Source of the DNA: an uncultured Psychrobacillus sp.
GTDB lineage: Bacteria; Bacillota; Bacilli; Bacillales_A; Planococcaceae
NCBI GenBank assembly: GCA_934234185.1
Contig: CAKQHO010000003.1
Location: forward strand, 22,884-86,883
Reading direction: 5' to 3'
Length of the DNA stretch: 64,000 nt
A program made the position numbers and the translations under genes. The notes beneath the pieces are model-generated. The model had not been told where the DNA came from and did not search any database. It saw only the letters and a list, made by a program, of their open reading frames with translations. Of this stretch, positions 9,786 through 19,276 are shown piece by piece (position 1 is the stretch's first letter; every line of letters begins with the position of its first letter).

Positions 9786-11072
9786 TTATAGCTCTTGTCT
9801 TAAAGCCTGAATTACATCAATTTTTGTCGCTTTTTTAGCCGGTCTCCATCCAGAGATCATTGCCACACCAATACTTATGGATGCTGCAATTACAACTAGC
9901 TGCCAAGGAATAAGAGAAAAAATTAGTGTCATATCTCCCAGACCTTCATCTAAAACAGAAGAGAGGATAAACGGCAGCAGCAAATTTGCTAGGTAACTTA
10001 CTATATAGGAAATGATTACTGCTAGGATTGTTCCAATAACACCAATCCAGGCACTTTCCATTAAAAATAGACGTCTAATTAGCTTAGGACTAGCCCCTAT
10101 CGCTTTCATTACTCCTATTTCTCTCGTTCTTTCTGTTACAGCCATTGTCATCGTGTTAAATATACCGATGGAAGAGATTAAGACAGCAATTGTGCCAATA
10201 AAAATAAGACCGATTTTAAATGCCAGAAAGAAAACATCTATCTGCTCCAGCTGCTCGGAAACAGAGTATATTTGATAGCCTTTTTCTTTTAATTTTTCTG
10301 TAGCAGTTTTAACCTTCTCGAGGCTAGCTGCATAAATTTTTGTTGTCGTATAGGTCATTCCTTCTGCATCATCTATATGCGCAGTATATACCTTCTCTAT
10401 TGCAGGCAACCAAGCATTATCTATCAATACGGTCGTATCTACGATCCAGTCTTTCGCTGGATTATCCAGAATTCCTACTATTGTGTAAGTCCATTCCTCT
10501 GGATATGCCTGTTCCTCCTCATAGCTTTGAAGATTCATTGTTACTTTCTTTCCTAGAATAGAATCCTTAAATCCAGCAGAAGCAGAATCCCACTCCTCTC
10601 CCTGCTCTAATCTGTCAGCACGTTCCTCTTTTGTTAATAGGTTAGCAGCAAAGTGAAATCCCACCACAATCTCCTGATTATTTTTTGGAAATCTTCCTTC
10701 TGCTAGTTTTATGTTGGACTTTTTCTCTTCTACAAAATCAGTCAGAGCCAGCCTTCCATCTATTGCTCTGTCCTCTAAATGAAAAGAAGAAATTAAGTTA
10801 AATTCAGTTCTTTGAACTATTGCCTCAATTCCTTCCACAGACCTGATCTCTTCAACATCCATGTCTATTCCACCTTGATAAACCTCTATCTCTGTAATGG
10901 CCTGATCTTGTAAAATTTCTTGCCTTAATGTTTCCTGTACACCAAACCCTATAGAAGCTAAAACGATTAAAAAAGCACAGCCTATCGTGGCGGCTAAAAC
11001 TGTCATAAACACTCTTAGTCTATTCTTTTTAATATGCTGACGAACAAAGTCAACTTGATCTCTAAATAACAT
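9786..11072 (-). CDS. MacB/FtsX-type ABC transporter permease
   Basis: Permease of 428 residues with the MacB topology: one helix near residues 18-42, a large extracytoplasmic domain (about 45-275), then three helices near 280-305, 335-365 and 385-410. The cytoplasmic motif TREIGVMKAIGAS between helices 2 and 3 is the FtsX/MacB signature. With the ATPase gene 14 nt upstream it would form a mechanotransmission-type transporter, for example for lipoproteins, peptides or antibiotics. It is divergent from sigV-rsiV, so an envelope-stress role is possible but only inferred. Confidence 0.88.
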   Translation of the reverse strand: MLFRDQVDFVRQHIKKNRLRVFMTVLAATIGCAFLIVLASIGFGVQETLRQEILQDQAITEIEVYQGGIDMDVEEIRSVEGIEAIVQRTEFNLISSFHLEDRAIDGRLALTDFVEEKKSNIKLAEGRFPKNNQEIVVGFHFAANLLTKEERADRLEQGEEWDSASAGFKDSILGKKVTMNLQSYEEEQAYPEEWTYTIVGILDNPAKDWIVDTTVLIDNAWLPAIEKVYTAHIDDAEGMTYTTTKIYAASLEKVKTATEKLKEKGYQIYSVSEQLEQIDVFFLAFKIGLIFIGTIAVLISSIGIFNTMTMAVTERTREIGVMKAIGASPKLIRRLFLMESAWIGVIGTILAVIISYIVSYLANLLLPFILSSVLDEGLGDMTLIFSLIPWQLVVIAASISIGVAMISGWRPAKKATKIDVIQALRQEL

Positions 11073-11086
11073 GTCTCTTCTCCTTT

Positions 11087-11761
11087 TTACTTTAAAATGC
11101 CATCATGCATTCTAAATTGTCGGTGTGCGATGCTAGCTACCTCTTCATCATGCGTAATAATTACAAACGTAATTCCCAGCTCTTGATTTAAGGTTTGTAT
11201 GAGAAGGAGAATATCCTGCTCTGTTTCTGAATCTAAACTACCGGTCGGTTCATCTGCAAAAATAATAGGAGGGTTTGTAATTAAAGCCCGAGCTATTCCG
11301 ACTCTTTGCTGCTGTCCGCCAGACAGCTCATTAGGATAGTGATCTGCAACAGAAGCAAGCCCTACTCTCTCTACTAATTGCCGAACTTGGATATGTCTCT
11401 CCTTAGATGGGACACCCTTTAGCTTTAGAGGCAGCTCAATATTTTCAAAAGCAGTTAGCCCTGGCATCAATTGAAAATTTTGAAAGACGAAGCCAAAGTT
11501 TTCTAAACGGAACGCAGCAATCTCCTCCTCACTCATAGAGGCAGTTTCTATATTTTTTATTAAAATTGAGCCCTTTTCAGGCTTCATAAGACCAGCTATT
11601 GTATGTAATAGAGTAGATTTTCCAGAGCCGCTTTTTCCAACTACAGATATGATTTCTCCTTCTTCTACATTAAAGGAAAGATTCTTTAAAACCGGGACTC
11701 TCTTTTCCTTGCCCTTCTTTCCAATCCAAAAGGTATGCTGCAATTCTCTTACCTGTATCAT
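11087..11761 (-). CDS. ABC transporter ATP-binding protein, LolD/MacB type
   Basis: ATPase of 224 residues for the adjacent permease. Walker A is GKSGSGKST (about residue 42), the signature is LSGGQQQRVGIARAL (about 145), Walker B is PIIFADEPTGSLD and the H-loop is ITHDEEVA. The LTAFENIELPL segment is typical of this subfamily. The start is supported by CAGGAGGAT. The upstream region holds an 8-bp inverted repeat (AATATTCT at 11810-11817, AGAATATT at 11833-11840) and a near-palindrome TAAACTAAGTTTA that could be regulatory; I found no clear promoter. Confidence 0.9.
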   Translation of the reverse strand: MIQVRELQHTFWIGKKGKEKRVPVLKNLSFNVEEGEIISVVGKSGSGKSTLLHTIAGLMKPEKGSILIKNIETASMSEEEIAAFRLENFGFVFQNFQLMPGLTAFENIELPLKLKGVPSKERHIQVRQLVERVGLASVADHYPNELSGGQQQRVGIARALITNPPIIFADEPTGSLDSETEQDILLLIQTLNQELGITFVIITHDEEVASIAHRQFRMHDGILK

Positions 11762-11875
11762 TTTTATTATCCTCCTGCTCCTATTTGTTTCTTAAACTAA
11801 GTTTAGACCAATATTCTTAATATTTATGAAGGAGAATATTGAAGATTTTCTTAAGAATTTTTTAGTGCAGGAGCT

Positions 11876-11905
11876 CCAAACTTTTTAGATCACTTATCCG
11901 TCTAA
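11876..11905 (+). promoter_or_regulatory. ECF (sigma-V-like) autoregulatory promoter
   Basis: The -35 element CCAAAC (AAC at 11879-11881) and the -10 element CGTCTAA (11899-11905) are 17 bp apart between the AAC and CGTC cores. This is the AAC/CGTC layout of Bacillus sigma-V/X/W promoters. It lies 36 nt before the sigV start, as expected for autoregulation. It also argues against the longer sigV frame, whose first codon would overlap the -10. Confidence 0.7.
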
Positions 11906-11940
11906 TGTTTATACGTCGAATAGACAAAAGGAGTTACTTT

Positions 11941-12435
11941 ATGAACAAAAAAAAGAAATATAAGCTAATCGAGACGTACCTTATAGAAAATCAACAGGCA
12001 CATTATCGATTTGCGTATAGCTATGTAAAAGATAAAGAGCGAGCACTGGACATTATGCAGGAAAGTATTATCAAGGCACTTCGCTCCAGTGATTCTCTTG
12101 TACAAATTCAATATTTAAAGACTTGGTTTTATCGAATATTAATTAACACTTCATTGGACTTTATTCAGAAGGATAAAAAAATTATTTATGTAGAGGATAA
12201 AACACTAGATTATCACCTTCCTGTTCAAGAGGACGAATTACGAGATATTGATTTGTACGAAGCAATCGATCAATTGTCTGGTCCAGATAAAACCATTATT
12301 ATTCTTAGATACTTTGAAGATTTGAAGATAGACGACATCGCGCAGCTATTAGGTGAAAATAAAAACACAGTAAGATCTAGGCTCTACGCTACGTTGAAAA
12401 AGCTTAGAGCACTTTTGGAAGAGGTGGGACAATGA
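11941..12435 (+). CDS. sigV: ECF sigma factor, SigV type
   Basis: Extracytoplasmic-function sigma factor of 164 residues with regions 2 (YRFAYSYVKDKERALDIMQES, about residues 20-40) and 4 (IIILRYFEDLKIDDIAQLLG, about 115-135). It is called SigV because the next gene is recognisably RsiV. In Bacillus subtilis SigV is released when RsiV binds lysozyme and then turns on cell-wall modification genes. The ATG at 11941 lies 7 nt after AAAAGGAG. The stop overlaps the rsiV start in ATGA. Unlike B. subtilis, no oatA follows. Confidence 0.88.
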   Translation: MNKKKKYKLIETYLIENQQAHYRFAYSYVKDKERALDIMQESIIKALRSSDSLVQIQYLKTWFYRILINTSLDFIQKDKKIIYVEDKTLDYHLPVQEDELRDIDLYEAIDQLSGPDKTIIILRYFEDLKIDDIAQLLGENKNTVRSRLYATLKKLRALLEEVGQ

Positions 12436-13298
12436 GTAATCTGGAGAAAGCAAAACAAAAATATAATGAAATAGATATTCCGCAGGACCTTGATGCTACA
12501 GTACGTAATTCTATCCAAAGTGGCAGAGGGAAGCATAAACTAAGCAAACATCATATAAAGCAATGGGGAATTGCAGTAGCAGCTGCAGTAGCGTTATTTG
12601 TAGGGAGTGTGAATATAAGCCCTACTTTTGCTAAAACATTAGCAGCTGTGCCAGCTCTACAATCTATTATTGAAGTTATAACCGTCCAAGATCTTGATTT
12701 GGAAAAAGATAGCTCAAGTATACATTTAAATACTCCAAGCATTTCTGGATTAGAAAACAAAGAGTTAGAGGAAGCACTAAATACTAAATACCTAGCTGAA
12801 AACAAAGCTCTATACGAAAAATTTATAGAGGAAACAGGTACTGATTCACTAGGTAATGTAAATATCGCTACTGATTATGAAATAGTGACCAATACTGACG
12901 ATATACTTTCCATTACTCGTTATGAGTCAGTTGCATATGGTTCTTCCTTTCTGTCTATGAGAACGGATAATATTGATAAGAAAAATGAAGTGCTGATAAC
13001 ATTGCCAAGTCTCTTTAAAGATGACTCATATATAGAGACCATTTCTACTTATCTAATAGAAGAAATGAGAAAGCAAATGGAAAAGGATAACAGTATTGTT
13101 TACTGGATTGCGAGTGAGGAAGAACCTGGCTTCGAGCAAATCAGACCAGATCAAAACTTTTCAATTACAGAAGATCATAAGTTGACGATATCCTTTGATA
13201 AATACGAAATTGCTCCTGGTGCAAGTGGAGCGATAACCTTTGAAATACCTACAGAGATTATAAAAGAAGAACTTGTAAGCAATTACTATATAAAATAA
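12432..13298 (+). CDS. rsiV: Anti-sigma-V factor RsiV
   Basis: Single-pass membrane anti-sigma factor of 288 residues. The cytoplasmic N-terminus (about 1-45) would bind SigV; one helix lies near 46-62 (AVAAAVALFVG). The extracytoplasmic part has the DUF4163/DUF3298 arrangement, including IRPDQNFSITEDHKL and ISFDKYEIAPGASG, which closely follow the B. subtilis RsiV pattern as I remember it. RsiV is both inhibitor and lysozyme receptor and is removed by signal peptidase and RasP cleavage. It is translationally coupled to sigV by a 4-nt overlap. Confidence 0.9.
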   Translation: MSNLEKAKQKYNEIDIPQDLDATVRNSIQSGRGKHKLSKHHIKQWGIAVAAAVALFVGSVNISPTFAKTLAAVPALQSIIEVITVQDLDLEKDSSSIHLNTPSISGLENKELEEALNTKYLAENKALYEKFIEETGTDSLGNVNIATDYEIVTNTDDILSITRYESVAYGSSFLSMRTDNIDKKNEVLITLPSLFKDDSYIETISTYLIEEMRKQMEKDNSIVYWIASEEEPGFEQIRPDQNFSITEDHKLTISFDKYEIAPGASGAITFEIPTEIIKEELVSNYYIK

Positions 13299-13324
13299 AC
13301 ATCAGATATTTCTCTTGAAACACA

Positions 13325-13365
13325 AAAACAGGTGAGGGCAACTAAACATTCCCTTCACCTGTTTT
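13325..13365. terminator. Terminator after sigV-rsiV (bidirectional)
   Basis: A long inverted repeat (AAAACAGGTGA.. / ..TCACCTGTTTT, one bulge) with T-rich flanks on both sides, between convergent rsiV and the PCYCGC gene. Confidence 0.85.
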
Positions 13366-13370
13366 AATTT

Positions 13371-13868
13371 TTATGATGGCATTGGTGTCTCTGTAGGCTG
13401 TGCATAACCCTCTTTGTATGTTTCATCAATCACTTGTCTGATTTCAAGCAATGACTTACCTTCCTGCACCATTTTTATGGAAGTGATAGCAGTTTCTAAG
13501 CAGGCTGCACAACGGGTTCCGTGGTCATCCCAAACAACTTCTCCATTTTCCTTTATCTCGGATACGAAGCAATTGAAGTTGTTTAAATGCCCAGCATTCT
13601 CACCACAGCCGCAATAGCATGGCATCCATTTTAATACATCATGAGCCTTGGCAGCTGCTTGATAAACAAGCCTCATATCATCAGACTGAGTTTCTAGAAA
13701 AGAAGGGAGCACCTCTGTTGAGGCAGTCACCTCTTGAATATCACCATTCGCCAAATGATCAACATGCCCAACATCATGGTCATGATGTTCTTCGTCATTT
13801 TCCCCCTGTTGACTACAAGCGGCCAAAACCAAGCAAATACTAAAAAGTAAAAATAATATTTTTCTCAT
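13371..13868 (-). CDS. PCYCGC-motif lipoprotein
   Basis: Lipoprotein of 165 residues. The signal peptide ends in the lipobox LAAC (Cys18), followed by a His/Asp-rich stretch (HHDHDVGHVDH, about residues 27-37) that could bind metal. The motif MPCYCGCGE (about residue 83) defines the PCYCGC family. Two more Cys lie in FNCFV and two in RCAACLETA, so the domain probably binds metal or forms disulfides. Its role is unknown. The start sits next to the fumC stop and has only a weak SD, so translation may be coupled to fumC. Confidence 0.85.
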   Translation of the reverse strand: MRKILFLLFSICLVLAACSQQGENDEEHHDHDVGHVDHLANGDIQEVTASTEVLPSFLETQSDDMRLVYQAAAKAHDVLKWMPCYCGCGENAGHLNNFNCFVSEIKENGEVVWDDHGTRCAACLETAITSIKMVQEGKSLLEIRQVIDETYKEGYAQPTETPMPS

Positions 13869-13869
13869 G

Positions 13870-15246
13870 TTAGATCATTTTTTCTGGACGAACTATTTCA
13901 TCAAACTTTTCAGGAGTTAATAATTCTAAGGCTACTGCCGCTTCCTTAAGCGTAGTTCCGTTTTTATGAGCATGCTTGGCGATTTTTGCTGCATTTTCAT
14001 AGCCAATGTACGGATTTAATGCCGTTACTAACATCAAGGAATTATTTACGTGATGTTCAATCTGTGCATGATTTGGTTCTATTCCCACAGCGCAATTATT
14101 ATTGAAGCTAATGATAGCGTCGCTCAACAATCTTACGGATTGAAGGAAATTATGGATAATGACAGGCTTAAACACATTTAGCTGATAGTTTCCTTGACTT
14201 GCTGCAAAGCCTATTGTTGTGTCATTTCCTAAAACCTGAGCCACTACCATTGTCATTGCCTCGCTTTGGGTAGGATTAACCTTTCCAGGCATAATAGAGC
14301 TTCCAGGCTCATTTTCTGGAATGATTAATTCCCCAATTCCTGAACGAGGACCACTTGCTAGTAAGCGAACATCATTGGCAATTTTCATCAAGTCTGCCGC
14401 TAGACCTTTAATTGCTCCGTGAACATACACAACATCGTCATAGCTAGTAAGTGCATGGAATTTATTTTTAGCAGAGGTAAACTCAATATCAAGCGCTTTC
14501 GAAATTTCCGCAGCAACTAAGTCTCCAAATCCTTTCGGAGCATTTAACCCTGTACCTACTGCCGTACCTCCCACCGCTAGCTCCTTCATATCTTCTAAGC
14601 TTTGTGCAATCATTTTAGAAGATTTTTCGAGCATTCTATGCCAACCACTAAATTCTTGGCCGAGAGATAATGGGGTAGCATCCTGTAGATGAGTCCGACC
14701 AATTTTCACTATATCCATAAATTGTTCTGATTTGTTACCTATTGTTTCCTTCAGCACTTCAATTGCGGGTAGCAATTCTTTTTGAACTGCGAGAACTCCC
14801 GCTATATGGAGAGCAGTAGGGAATGTATCATTAGAGCTTTGTGATTTGTTCACATCATCATTAGGATGTAAGCGTTCCTCACTGCCCTTTTCTTCTAATA
14901 ATTGATTTCCGCGATTTGCAATCACTTCATTTACATTCATATTTGATTGAGTGCCACTTCCTGTTTGCCAAACAACTAACGGAAAATGATCATCAAGCTT
15001 GCCAGCTAAAATTTCATCTGCTGCTTGAGAGATGGCATCACGCTTTGCTTCAGATAGGTTACCAAGAGAATGACTAACTATTGCTGCTGATTTTTTTAAG
15101 AGTGCCAGTCCATGAACAACACCTATAGGCATTTTTTCAGTACCTATTTTAAAGTTTTGTTTTGACCTTTGTGTTTGCGCTCCCCAAAGACGATCTTGTG
15201 GAACTTTTATTTCTCCCATTGAATCTCGCTCAATACGATAAGACAT
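13870..15246 (-). CDS. fumC: Class II fumarate hydratase
   Basis: Tetrameric, iron-independent fumarase that interconverts fumarate and malate in the TCA cycle; 458 residues, normal length. The superfamily signature [11 protein letters not shown] (about residue 314) includes the catalytic loop. [14 protein letters not shown] (about residue 97) and [10 protein letters not shown] (about 183) supply other active-site residues. The start follows AAAAGGAGCGAGG. It probably forms a two-gene unit with the downstream PCYCGC lipoprotein. Confidence 0.96.
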   Translation of the reverse strand: MSYRIERDSMGEIKVPQDRLWGAQTQRSKQNFKIGTEKMPIGVVHGLALLKKSAAIVSHSLGNLSEAKRDAISQAADEILAGKLDDHFPLVVWQTGSGTQSNMNVNEVIANRGNQLLEEKGSEERLHPNDDVNKSQSSNDTFPTALHIAGVLAVQKELLPAIEVLKETIGNKSEQFMDIVKIGRTHLQDATPLSLGQEFSGWHRMLEKSSKMIAQSLEDMKELAVGGTAVGTGLNAPKGFGDLVAAEISKALDIEFTSAKNKFHALTSYDDVVYVHGAIKGLAADLMKIANDVRLLASGPRSGIGELIIPENEPGSSIMPGKVNPTQSEAMTMVVAQVLGNDTTIGFAASQGNYQLNVFKPVIIHNFLQSVRLLSDAIISFNNNCAVGIEPNHAQIEHHVNNSLMLVTALNPYIGYENAAKIAKHAHKNGTTLKEAAVALELLTPEKFDEIVRPEKMI

Positions 15247-15262
15247 GCTTTCCTCGCTCCTT

Positions 15263-16195
15263 TTAGTACCAATGATTATTTTTTTCTTGAAGCATTAACA
15301 AAAACTCATCTAGAACTTCTGGATGGAATTGAGTCCCTCTTCCATCTTTCATTTCTTGAATTGCCTCTTCAAACGACATGGCACCTCGATAAATTCGATT
15401 TGTTGTCATTGCGTCAAAGGCATCGACAACAGAAATGATAGATGCTTCCAGAGAAATCTCCTCCCCCATTAGCCCATAAGGGTATCCCTTTCCATCATAC
15501 CTTTCATGATGCTCTTCTACAATAAAAGCGGCTTCCCTTACTATTTCTAACTCATGATTTCTCATCATTTCTGCTCCAAGAGTCGTATGCATTTTAATAA
15601 TCTTCCATTCATCCTCCGAAAGCTTCCCCACTTTGTTTAATATTTCTGGTGGGATAGCCAGCTTTCCAATGTCATGAAAATAAGCTCCTGTACTTAGCCT
15701 AGCTACTCCCTTGCCCTTCGGGTGAATCCTTTTCCAAAGCTCTGTTGAATAATCTCTTATTCTAGCGCAATGGTGATATGTATAGCCATCTACTTCTTGA
15801 ATTTTTTGGGCATCACGATGAATTATTCTTCGCTCCTCAAAGTTAGCTTCGAAAAAAGTTGAAGACATCTCTAGTAAAATTTCTACCTCCTCTTTTGCAA
15901 AGCAAGTAAGTAAAAAAGGATAATCTTTAGCGTTTAGCACATCACCACGCCTGAAAATGGAAACCCTCCCTTCCCATCTAACCTCTAGCTCTCCAGCTAA
16001 AATAGTATAAGTTTCCAAGTAATTAAATCGATTAGGAGAGTATATCCAAGAAGTGCTGTTAGGAAGCAATGAATATAGAGCGTACGCAATTTGAGGGGAC
16101 TTACCGAGATAAGTAGTAACTGTTTGATCACTAATCACTTTAAGGAGACTACAATTATTTTTAATATCTTGAATCTGTTTTGTGGTTAGTAACAT
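15263..16195 (-). CDS. HD-GYP domain phosphodiesterase-like protein with cupin-like N-terminus
   Basis: Protein of 310 residues, likely a c-di-GMP or related phosphodiesterase. The C-terminal half has the HD motif (FHDIGK, about residue 172), HTTLGAEMM and the GYP motif [14 protein letters not shown] (about residue 226). The N-terminal ~120 residues resemble a cupin or cNMP-like sensor barrel ([11 protein letters not shown]...FRRGDVL). I chose the ATG at 16195 because GGAGG lies just upstream; the longer frame adds an unsupported 38-residue extension. The ligand is unknown. Confidence 0.82.
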   Translation of the reverse strand: MLLTTKQIQDIKNNCSLLKVISDQTVTTYLGKSPQIAYALYSLLPNSTSWIYSPNRFNYLETYTILAGELEVRWEGRVSIFRRGDVLNAKDYPFLLTCFAKEEVEILLEMSSTFFEANFEERRIIHRDAQKIQEVDGYTYHHCARIRDYSTELWKRIHPKGKGVARLSTGAYFHDIGKLAIPPEILNKVGKLSEDEWKIIKMHTTLGAEMMRNHELEIVREAAFIVEEHHERYDGKGYPYGLMGEEISLEASIISVVDAFDAMTTNRIYRGAMSFEEAIQEMKDGRGTQFHPEVLDEFLLMLQEKNNHWY

Positions 16196-16277
16196 TTTTC
16201 CTCCAAAAAAATACATAATTCGACAATATATTCTTTCATTATACCTCCATTTATTACTAAATGAAATATACCCATAG

Positions 16278-16315
16278 AAAAAGATGGTGCCACAGGAATA
16301 GTGGACCATCTTTTT
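16278..16315. terminator. Terminator of the yuaF-floT operon
   Basis: Strong inverted repeat AAAAAGATGG..CCAC / GTGG..CCATCTTTTT just beyond the flotillin stop codon. Confidence 0.85.
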
Positions 16316-16321
16316 ACTTGC

Positions 16322-17857
16322 TTAAGTTAACTGTACTTCTTTTTCTTCTTTTTCTTCATTTGATTTTTTCACTTCATTAGTTAGCTGTTCAATACTAGGA
16401 CGAATAGAAGACTTTCCAGCATAGCTCTCTAACAAATCTTTTACATCAATTCCTGAAGAGGCTTTTAATGTTTCCTGCAGTGTAGACATTAAGTTAGTCG
16501 CATAAGATGTAACCTTATTAGCTCCTCCACCTTCCCCGCTTCCCGTATCTACTACAGTAATTTTATCGATATTGGATAGTGGGCTTGCTACCTGTTTTGC
16601 GTATTCTGGAAGCATATTGATCACCATGTCCATTACAGCAGCCTGACCGTAGAGTTCGAATGCCTCTGCTATTTTACGTTTTGCTTCAGCCTCCGCAAGT
16701 CCTTTTAATCTGATTACATCCGCTTCAGACTCCCCTTGCGCACGTTGAGCATCGGCTTTTGCGATACCATCCCAACGTACTTTTTCCGCATCGGCTTTTG
16801 CTTTTGCTTCTATACGATATTTTTCCGCATCTGCTTCTGCAATTTCTCTTGTTTTAGCCGCAGCTGCACTTTGCTCAATTGCATAACGATCTGCATCCGC
16901 CTTTTTCTTCACTTCAGAGTCGTACTGCTTTTCACGACGGAGGATCTCTTTTTCTTCTAGTTCAATTTGTTTCTGTCTTTCAATAATTTGGATTTGCATC
17001 TCTTGCTCAGTAACCTCTTGTTTAGCTCGCGCAGTTTCTAATTCATAAGCTTGGTCAGCTCTAGCCTTAGCCATGTCCTGCTCCCTACGATATTCAGCGA
17101 CTTTCAGCTGATTATGCTTTTCAGCCTCTGCAATTTCTGTTGCTCTTTCAATCTCTGCCTTTTGCGCTTCTTTAGATGCCTCTGCACGCTTAATTCGCGT
17201 TTCTTTTTCTGCCTCAGCTGTAGCTATATCCGCATCTCTTTTTACCTGTGCAATACGTGGCTTTCCTAAAGAATCTAGATAACCGTTTTTATCTCGTACG
17301 TCTTTAATTGTAAAGGACACAATGATTAGCCCCATTTTAGCAAGGTCCTGAGAAGCAACTCGCTGTACCTCTTGAGAAAATTTATCCCTGTTTTTATATA
17401 TTTCCTCTACTGTCATCGAGCCTAAAATCGAACGTAAATGTCCCTCTAGGACTTCTTTTGCTTCGTTTTCTCTATCTTGCTTTGATTTCCCTAAGAATTG
17501 CTCAGCAGCTGTAGCGATTTCAGGAATTGAACCGCCAATTTTAATAATCGCAGTACCATCTGCCATTACCGGTACCCCTTGCTCGGTGTAAACCTCTGGA
17601 GTCGTTACCTCTAGTTTACTCGACAATAGGCTAAGTGGCTCTGATTGCTGAAAAACAGGAAGTACAAATGTTCCTCCTCCACGAATAATTTTTATACGAT
17701 TACCGGAATCATCTGTATGAACATTCTTAGATCCTAAATAGCTTCCAGTTACAATCAAAGCCTCATCCGGTCCTACTGTTTTGTACTTTGTAACATAAAC
17801 AATTAACAATACCGCTAAAACAAAAACCACTATCCCTATCGGAATTAAAAATTCCAT
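16322..17857 (-). CDS. floT: Flotillin-like protein FloT
   Basis: Membrane scaffold of functional membrane microdomains, 511 residues. An N-terminal hydrophobic helix (about 3-22) is followed by the SPFH/band-7 domain to about 200. A long Ala/Glu/Lys-rich coiled coil (about 205-380, many EAEK and KADA repeats) follows, then a flotillin C-terminal region. It strongly resembles Bacillus YuaG/FloT. The upstream NfeD-like gene is its usual partner. The SD AAGGGGG precedes the ATG. Expression is expected from the sigma-W promoter upstream of the NfeD gene. Confidence 0.93.
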   Translation of the reverse strand: MEFLIPIGIVVFVLAVLLIVYVTKYKTVGPDEALIVTGSYLGSKNVHTDDSGNRIKIIRGGGTFVLPVFQQSEPLSLLSSKLEVTTPEVYTEQGVPVMADGTAIIKIGGSIPEIATAAEQFLGKSKQDRENEAKEVLEGHLRSILGSMTVEEIYKNRDKFSQEVQRVASQDLAKMGLIIVSFTIKDVRDKNGYLDSLGKPRIAQVKRDADIATAEAEKETRIKRAEASKEAQKAEIERATEIAEAEKHNQLKVAEYRREQDMAKARADQAYELETARAKQEVTEQEMQIQIIERQKQIELEEKEILRREKQYDSEVKKKADADRYAIEQSAAAAKTREIAEADAEKYRIEAKAKADAEKVRWDGIAKADAQRAQGESEADVIRLKGLAEAEAKRKIAEAFELYGQAAVMDMVINMLPEYAKQVASPLSNIDKITVVDTGSGEGGGANKVTSYATNLMSTLQETLKASSGIDVKDLLESYAGKSSIRPSIEQLTNEVKKSNEEKEEKEVQLT

Positions 17858-17879
17858 TTTTCTTTTCCCCCTTTTAATT

Positions 17880-18383
17880 TTATAAAGGCATATACTCTTT
17901 TACTAAGAATGTACCTTCTCTAACCTCAATGATTAAGACTTGCTTATCGTAATCAATTTCCTCATTATCATAGCCTGCTGCTCTCTTAGAAATAATGCCA
18001 TTAACTGTTTCGATTACTATCTCTCCAAAGCCATCTGAAGGAATAGGAACGATTACTCTACCTATTTGACCAAGTAAATCTTTATCAGAATATGCTGTGG
18101 AAACTTCAGCTGATGACAATGGAACAAGAACAAAGAAATAAAGTAAAAACGTAAACAAAATTGATATTAATACGGATACAATTACTACCATCTGATTTGA
18201 CCATTCGGTCAAGTTGACTAAGATAAATCCTGCCGCGCATATGAACAGTAGAAAAGAAAGTATTGTAGTAGGATTAAATACACCATCCAAACCATCTGCA
18301 AAATCTGCAAATAACACATATAAAATAGTTATAATTCCAATAGCCACTAATCCGTATAAAAAAATTTGTTCGATTCTTCTCAC
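17880..18383 (-). CDS. yuaF: NfeD-like membrane protein (YuaF type)
   Basis: Short NfeD-family protein of 167 residues with about three membrane helices (residues 8-28, 38-60, 65-90) and a small C-terminal OB-fold (VPIPSDGFGEIVIETVNG). Such proteins are encoded beside flotillins and help their assembly. The GTG start directly abuts AAAAGGA, an unusually short spacing, and no better in-frame start was found. First gene of the operon behind a sigma-W type promoter. Confidence 0.85.
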   Translation of the reverse strand: MRRIEQIFLYGLVAIGIITILYVLFADFADGLDGVFNPTTILSFLLFICAAGFILVNLTEWSNQMVVIVSVLISILFTFLLYFFVLVPLSSAEVSTAYSDKDLLGQIGRVIVPIPSDGFGEIVIETVNGIISKRAAGYDNEEIDYDKQVLIIEVREGTFLVKEYMPL

Positions 18384-18416
18384 TCCTTTTCCATGTATCG
18401 CTTCTTATAATAGGAA

Positions 18417-18442
18417 TACGAGAGGAAAATGAAAAAGTTTCA
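18417..18442 (-). promoter_or_regulatory. Sigma-W type promoter of yuaF-floT
   Basis: On the minus strand TGAAAC (18442-18437) and CGTA (18420-18417) are exactly 16 bp apart, a full match to the TGAAAC-N16-CGTA core. It lies about 35 nt before the yuaF start. In B. subtilis the same operon belongs to the sigma-W regulon. Confidence 0.85.
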
Positions 18443-18645
18443 ACTATTTATTAAAAATTTCAAAAAGTGGGTATAGTATGTAAATAAATAAATGTTACAG
18501 AAATTTGTCAAATCTTTGGAAGCAAATATTACAAGAATGTAAATTTAGTTAGTTTCCAGTAAAAAATGTGGTCTTTTTGTTATTTTATTTGGTATGCTAT
18601 GTGAGGGAAAATTATCGCAATATATATTAAGTCCAGGAGGCTTTT

Positions 18646-19266
18646 ATGATTAGTTCAAGAAAACCAGATCCTTTTTTCTTATCACTGTTAAAAATCGCTG
18701 AAAATGTTCGCGAAAGTGCACATTATGCAGACGATTTCCGTATTAACACTGTATCAGATTTAAAGGAAATCAGCTTACATATGAAAAATTACGAAACGGC
18801 TGGAGATACTTTAATTCACGAGTTAATCGTAATGTTAAACAAATCCTTTATGACTCCTATTGAGCGTGAGGATATTTTGGAGCTAGCCAATCGTATGGAT
18901 GATATCTTAGATGGTATCGATAACTTTACAGCTCACCTAGAAATGTTCTCTTTAATAGAGATTGATGATTCTATGCGTACCTTCTTAGGCTATATTGTAA
19001 AAAGTACAGATGAGATAGTGAAGGCTATGCAACTTTTATCGCAGAAAAAACTTTTGAAAATGAGAGATCATTCTATTCTCATTAAGGATTACGAGCGAAA
19101 ATGTGATGATGTATTACGCTCCTCCATTAAACAACTATTTTTGAATGAAAAGAATCCTATTCGCATTATTCAATTTAAAGATATATACGAACAACTGGAA
19201 GATATCGCAGATTATTGTCAAAACGTAGCTAATACGCTGGAAACAATTATTATGCGTAACGCTTAG
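18646..19266 (+). CDS. DUF47 (PhoU-like) protein, Pit accessory
   Basis: Helical PhoU_div/DUF47 protein of 206 residues, cytosolic, resembling B. subtilis YkaA. Such proteins are usually encoded beside Pit transporters and modulate phosphate uptake. The Asp/Glu-rich segments such as NRMDDILDGIDNFTAH (about residue 84) are typical of the PhoU-like metal-binding bundle. The SD AGGAGG precedes the ATG. The pit gene follows after 10 nt, so they form one operon. Confidence 0.85.
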   Translation: MISSRKPDPFFLSLLKIAENVRESAHYADDFRINTVSDLKEISLHMKNYETAGDTLIHELIVMLNKSFMTPIEREDILELANRMDDILDGIDNFTAHLEMFSLIEIDDSMRTFLGYIVKSTDEIVKAMQLLSQKKLLKMRDHSILIKDYERKCDDVLRSSIKQLFLNEKNPIRIIQFKDIYEQLEDIADYCQNVANTLETIIMRNA

Positions 19267-19276
19267 GGGTTATAGT

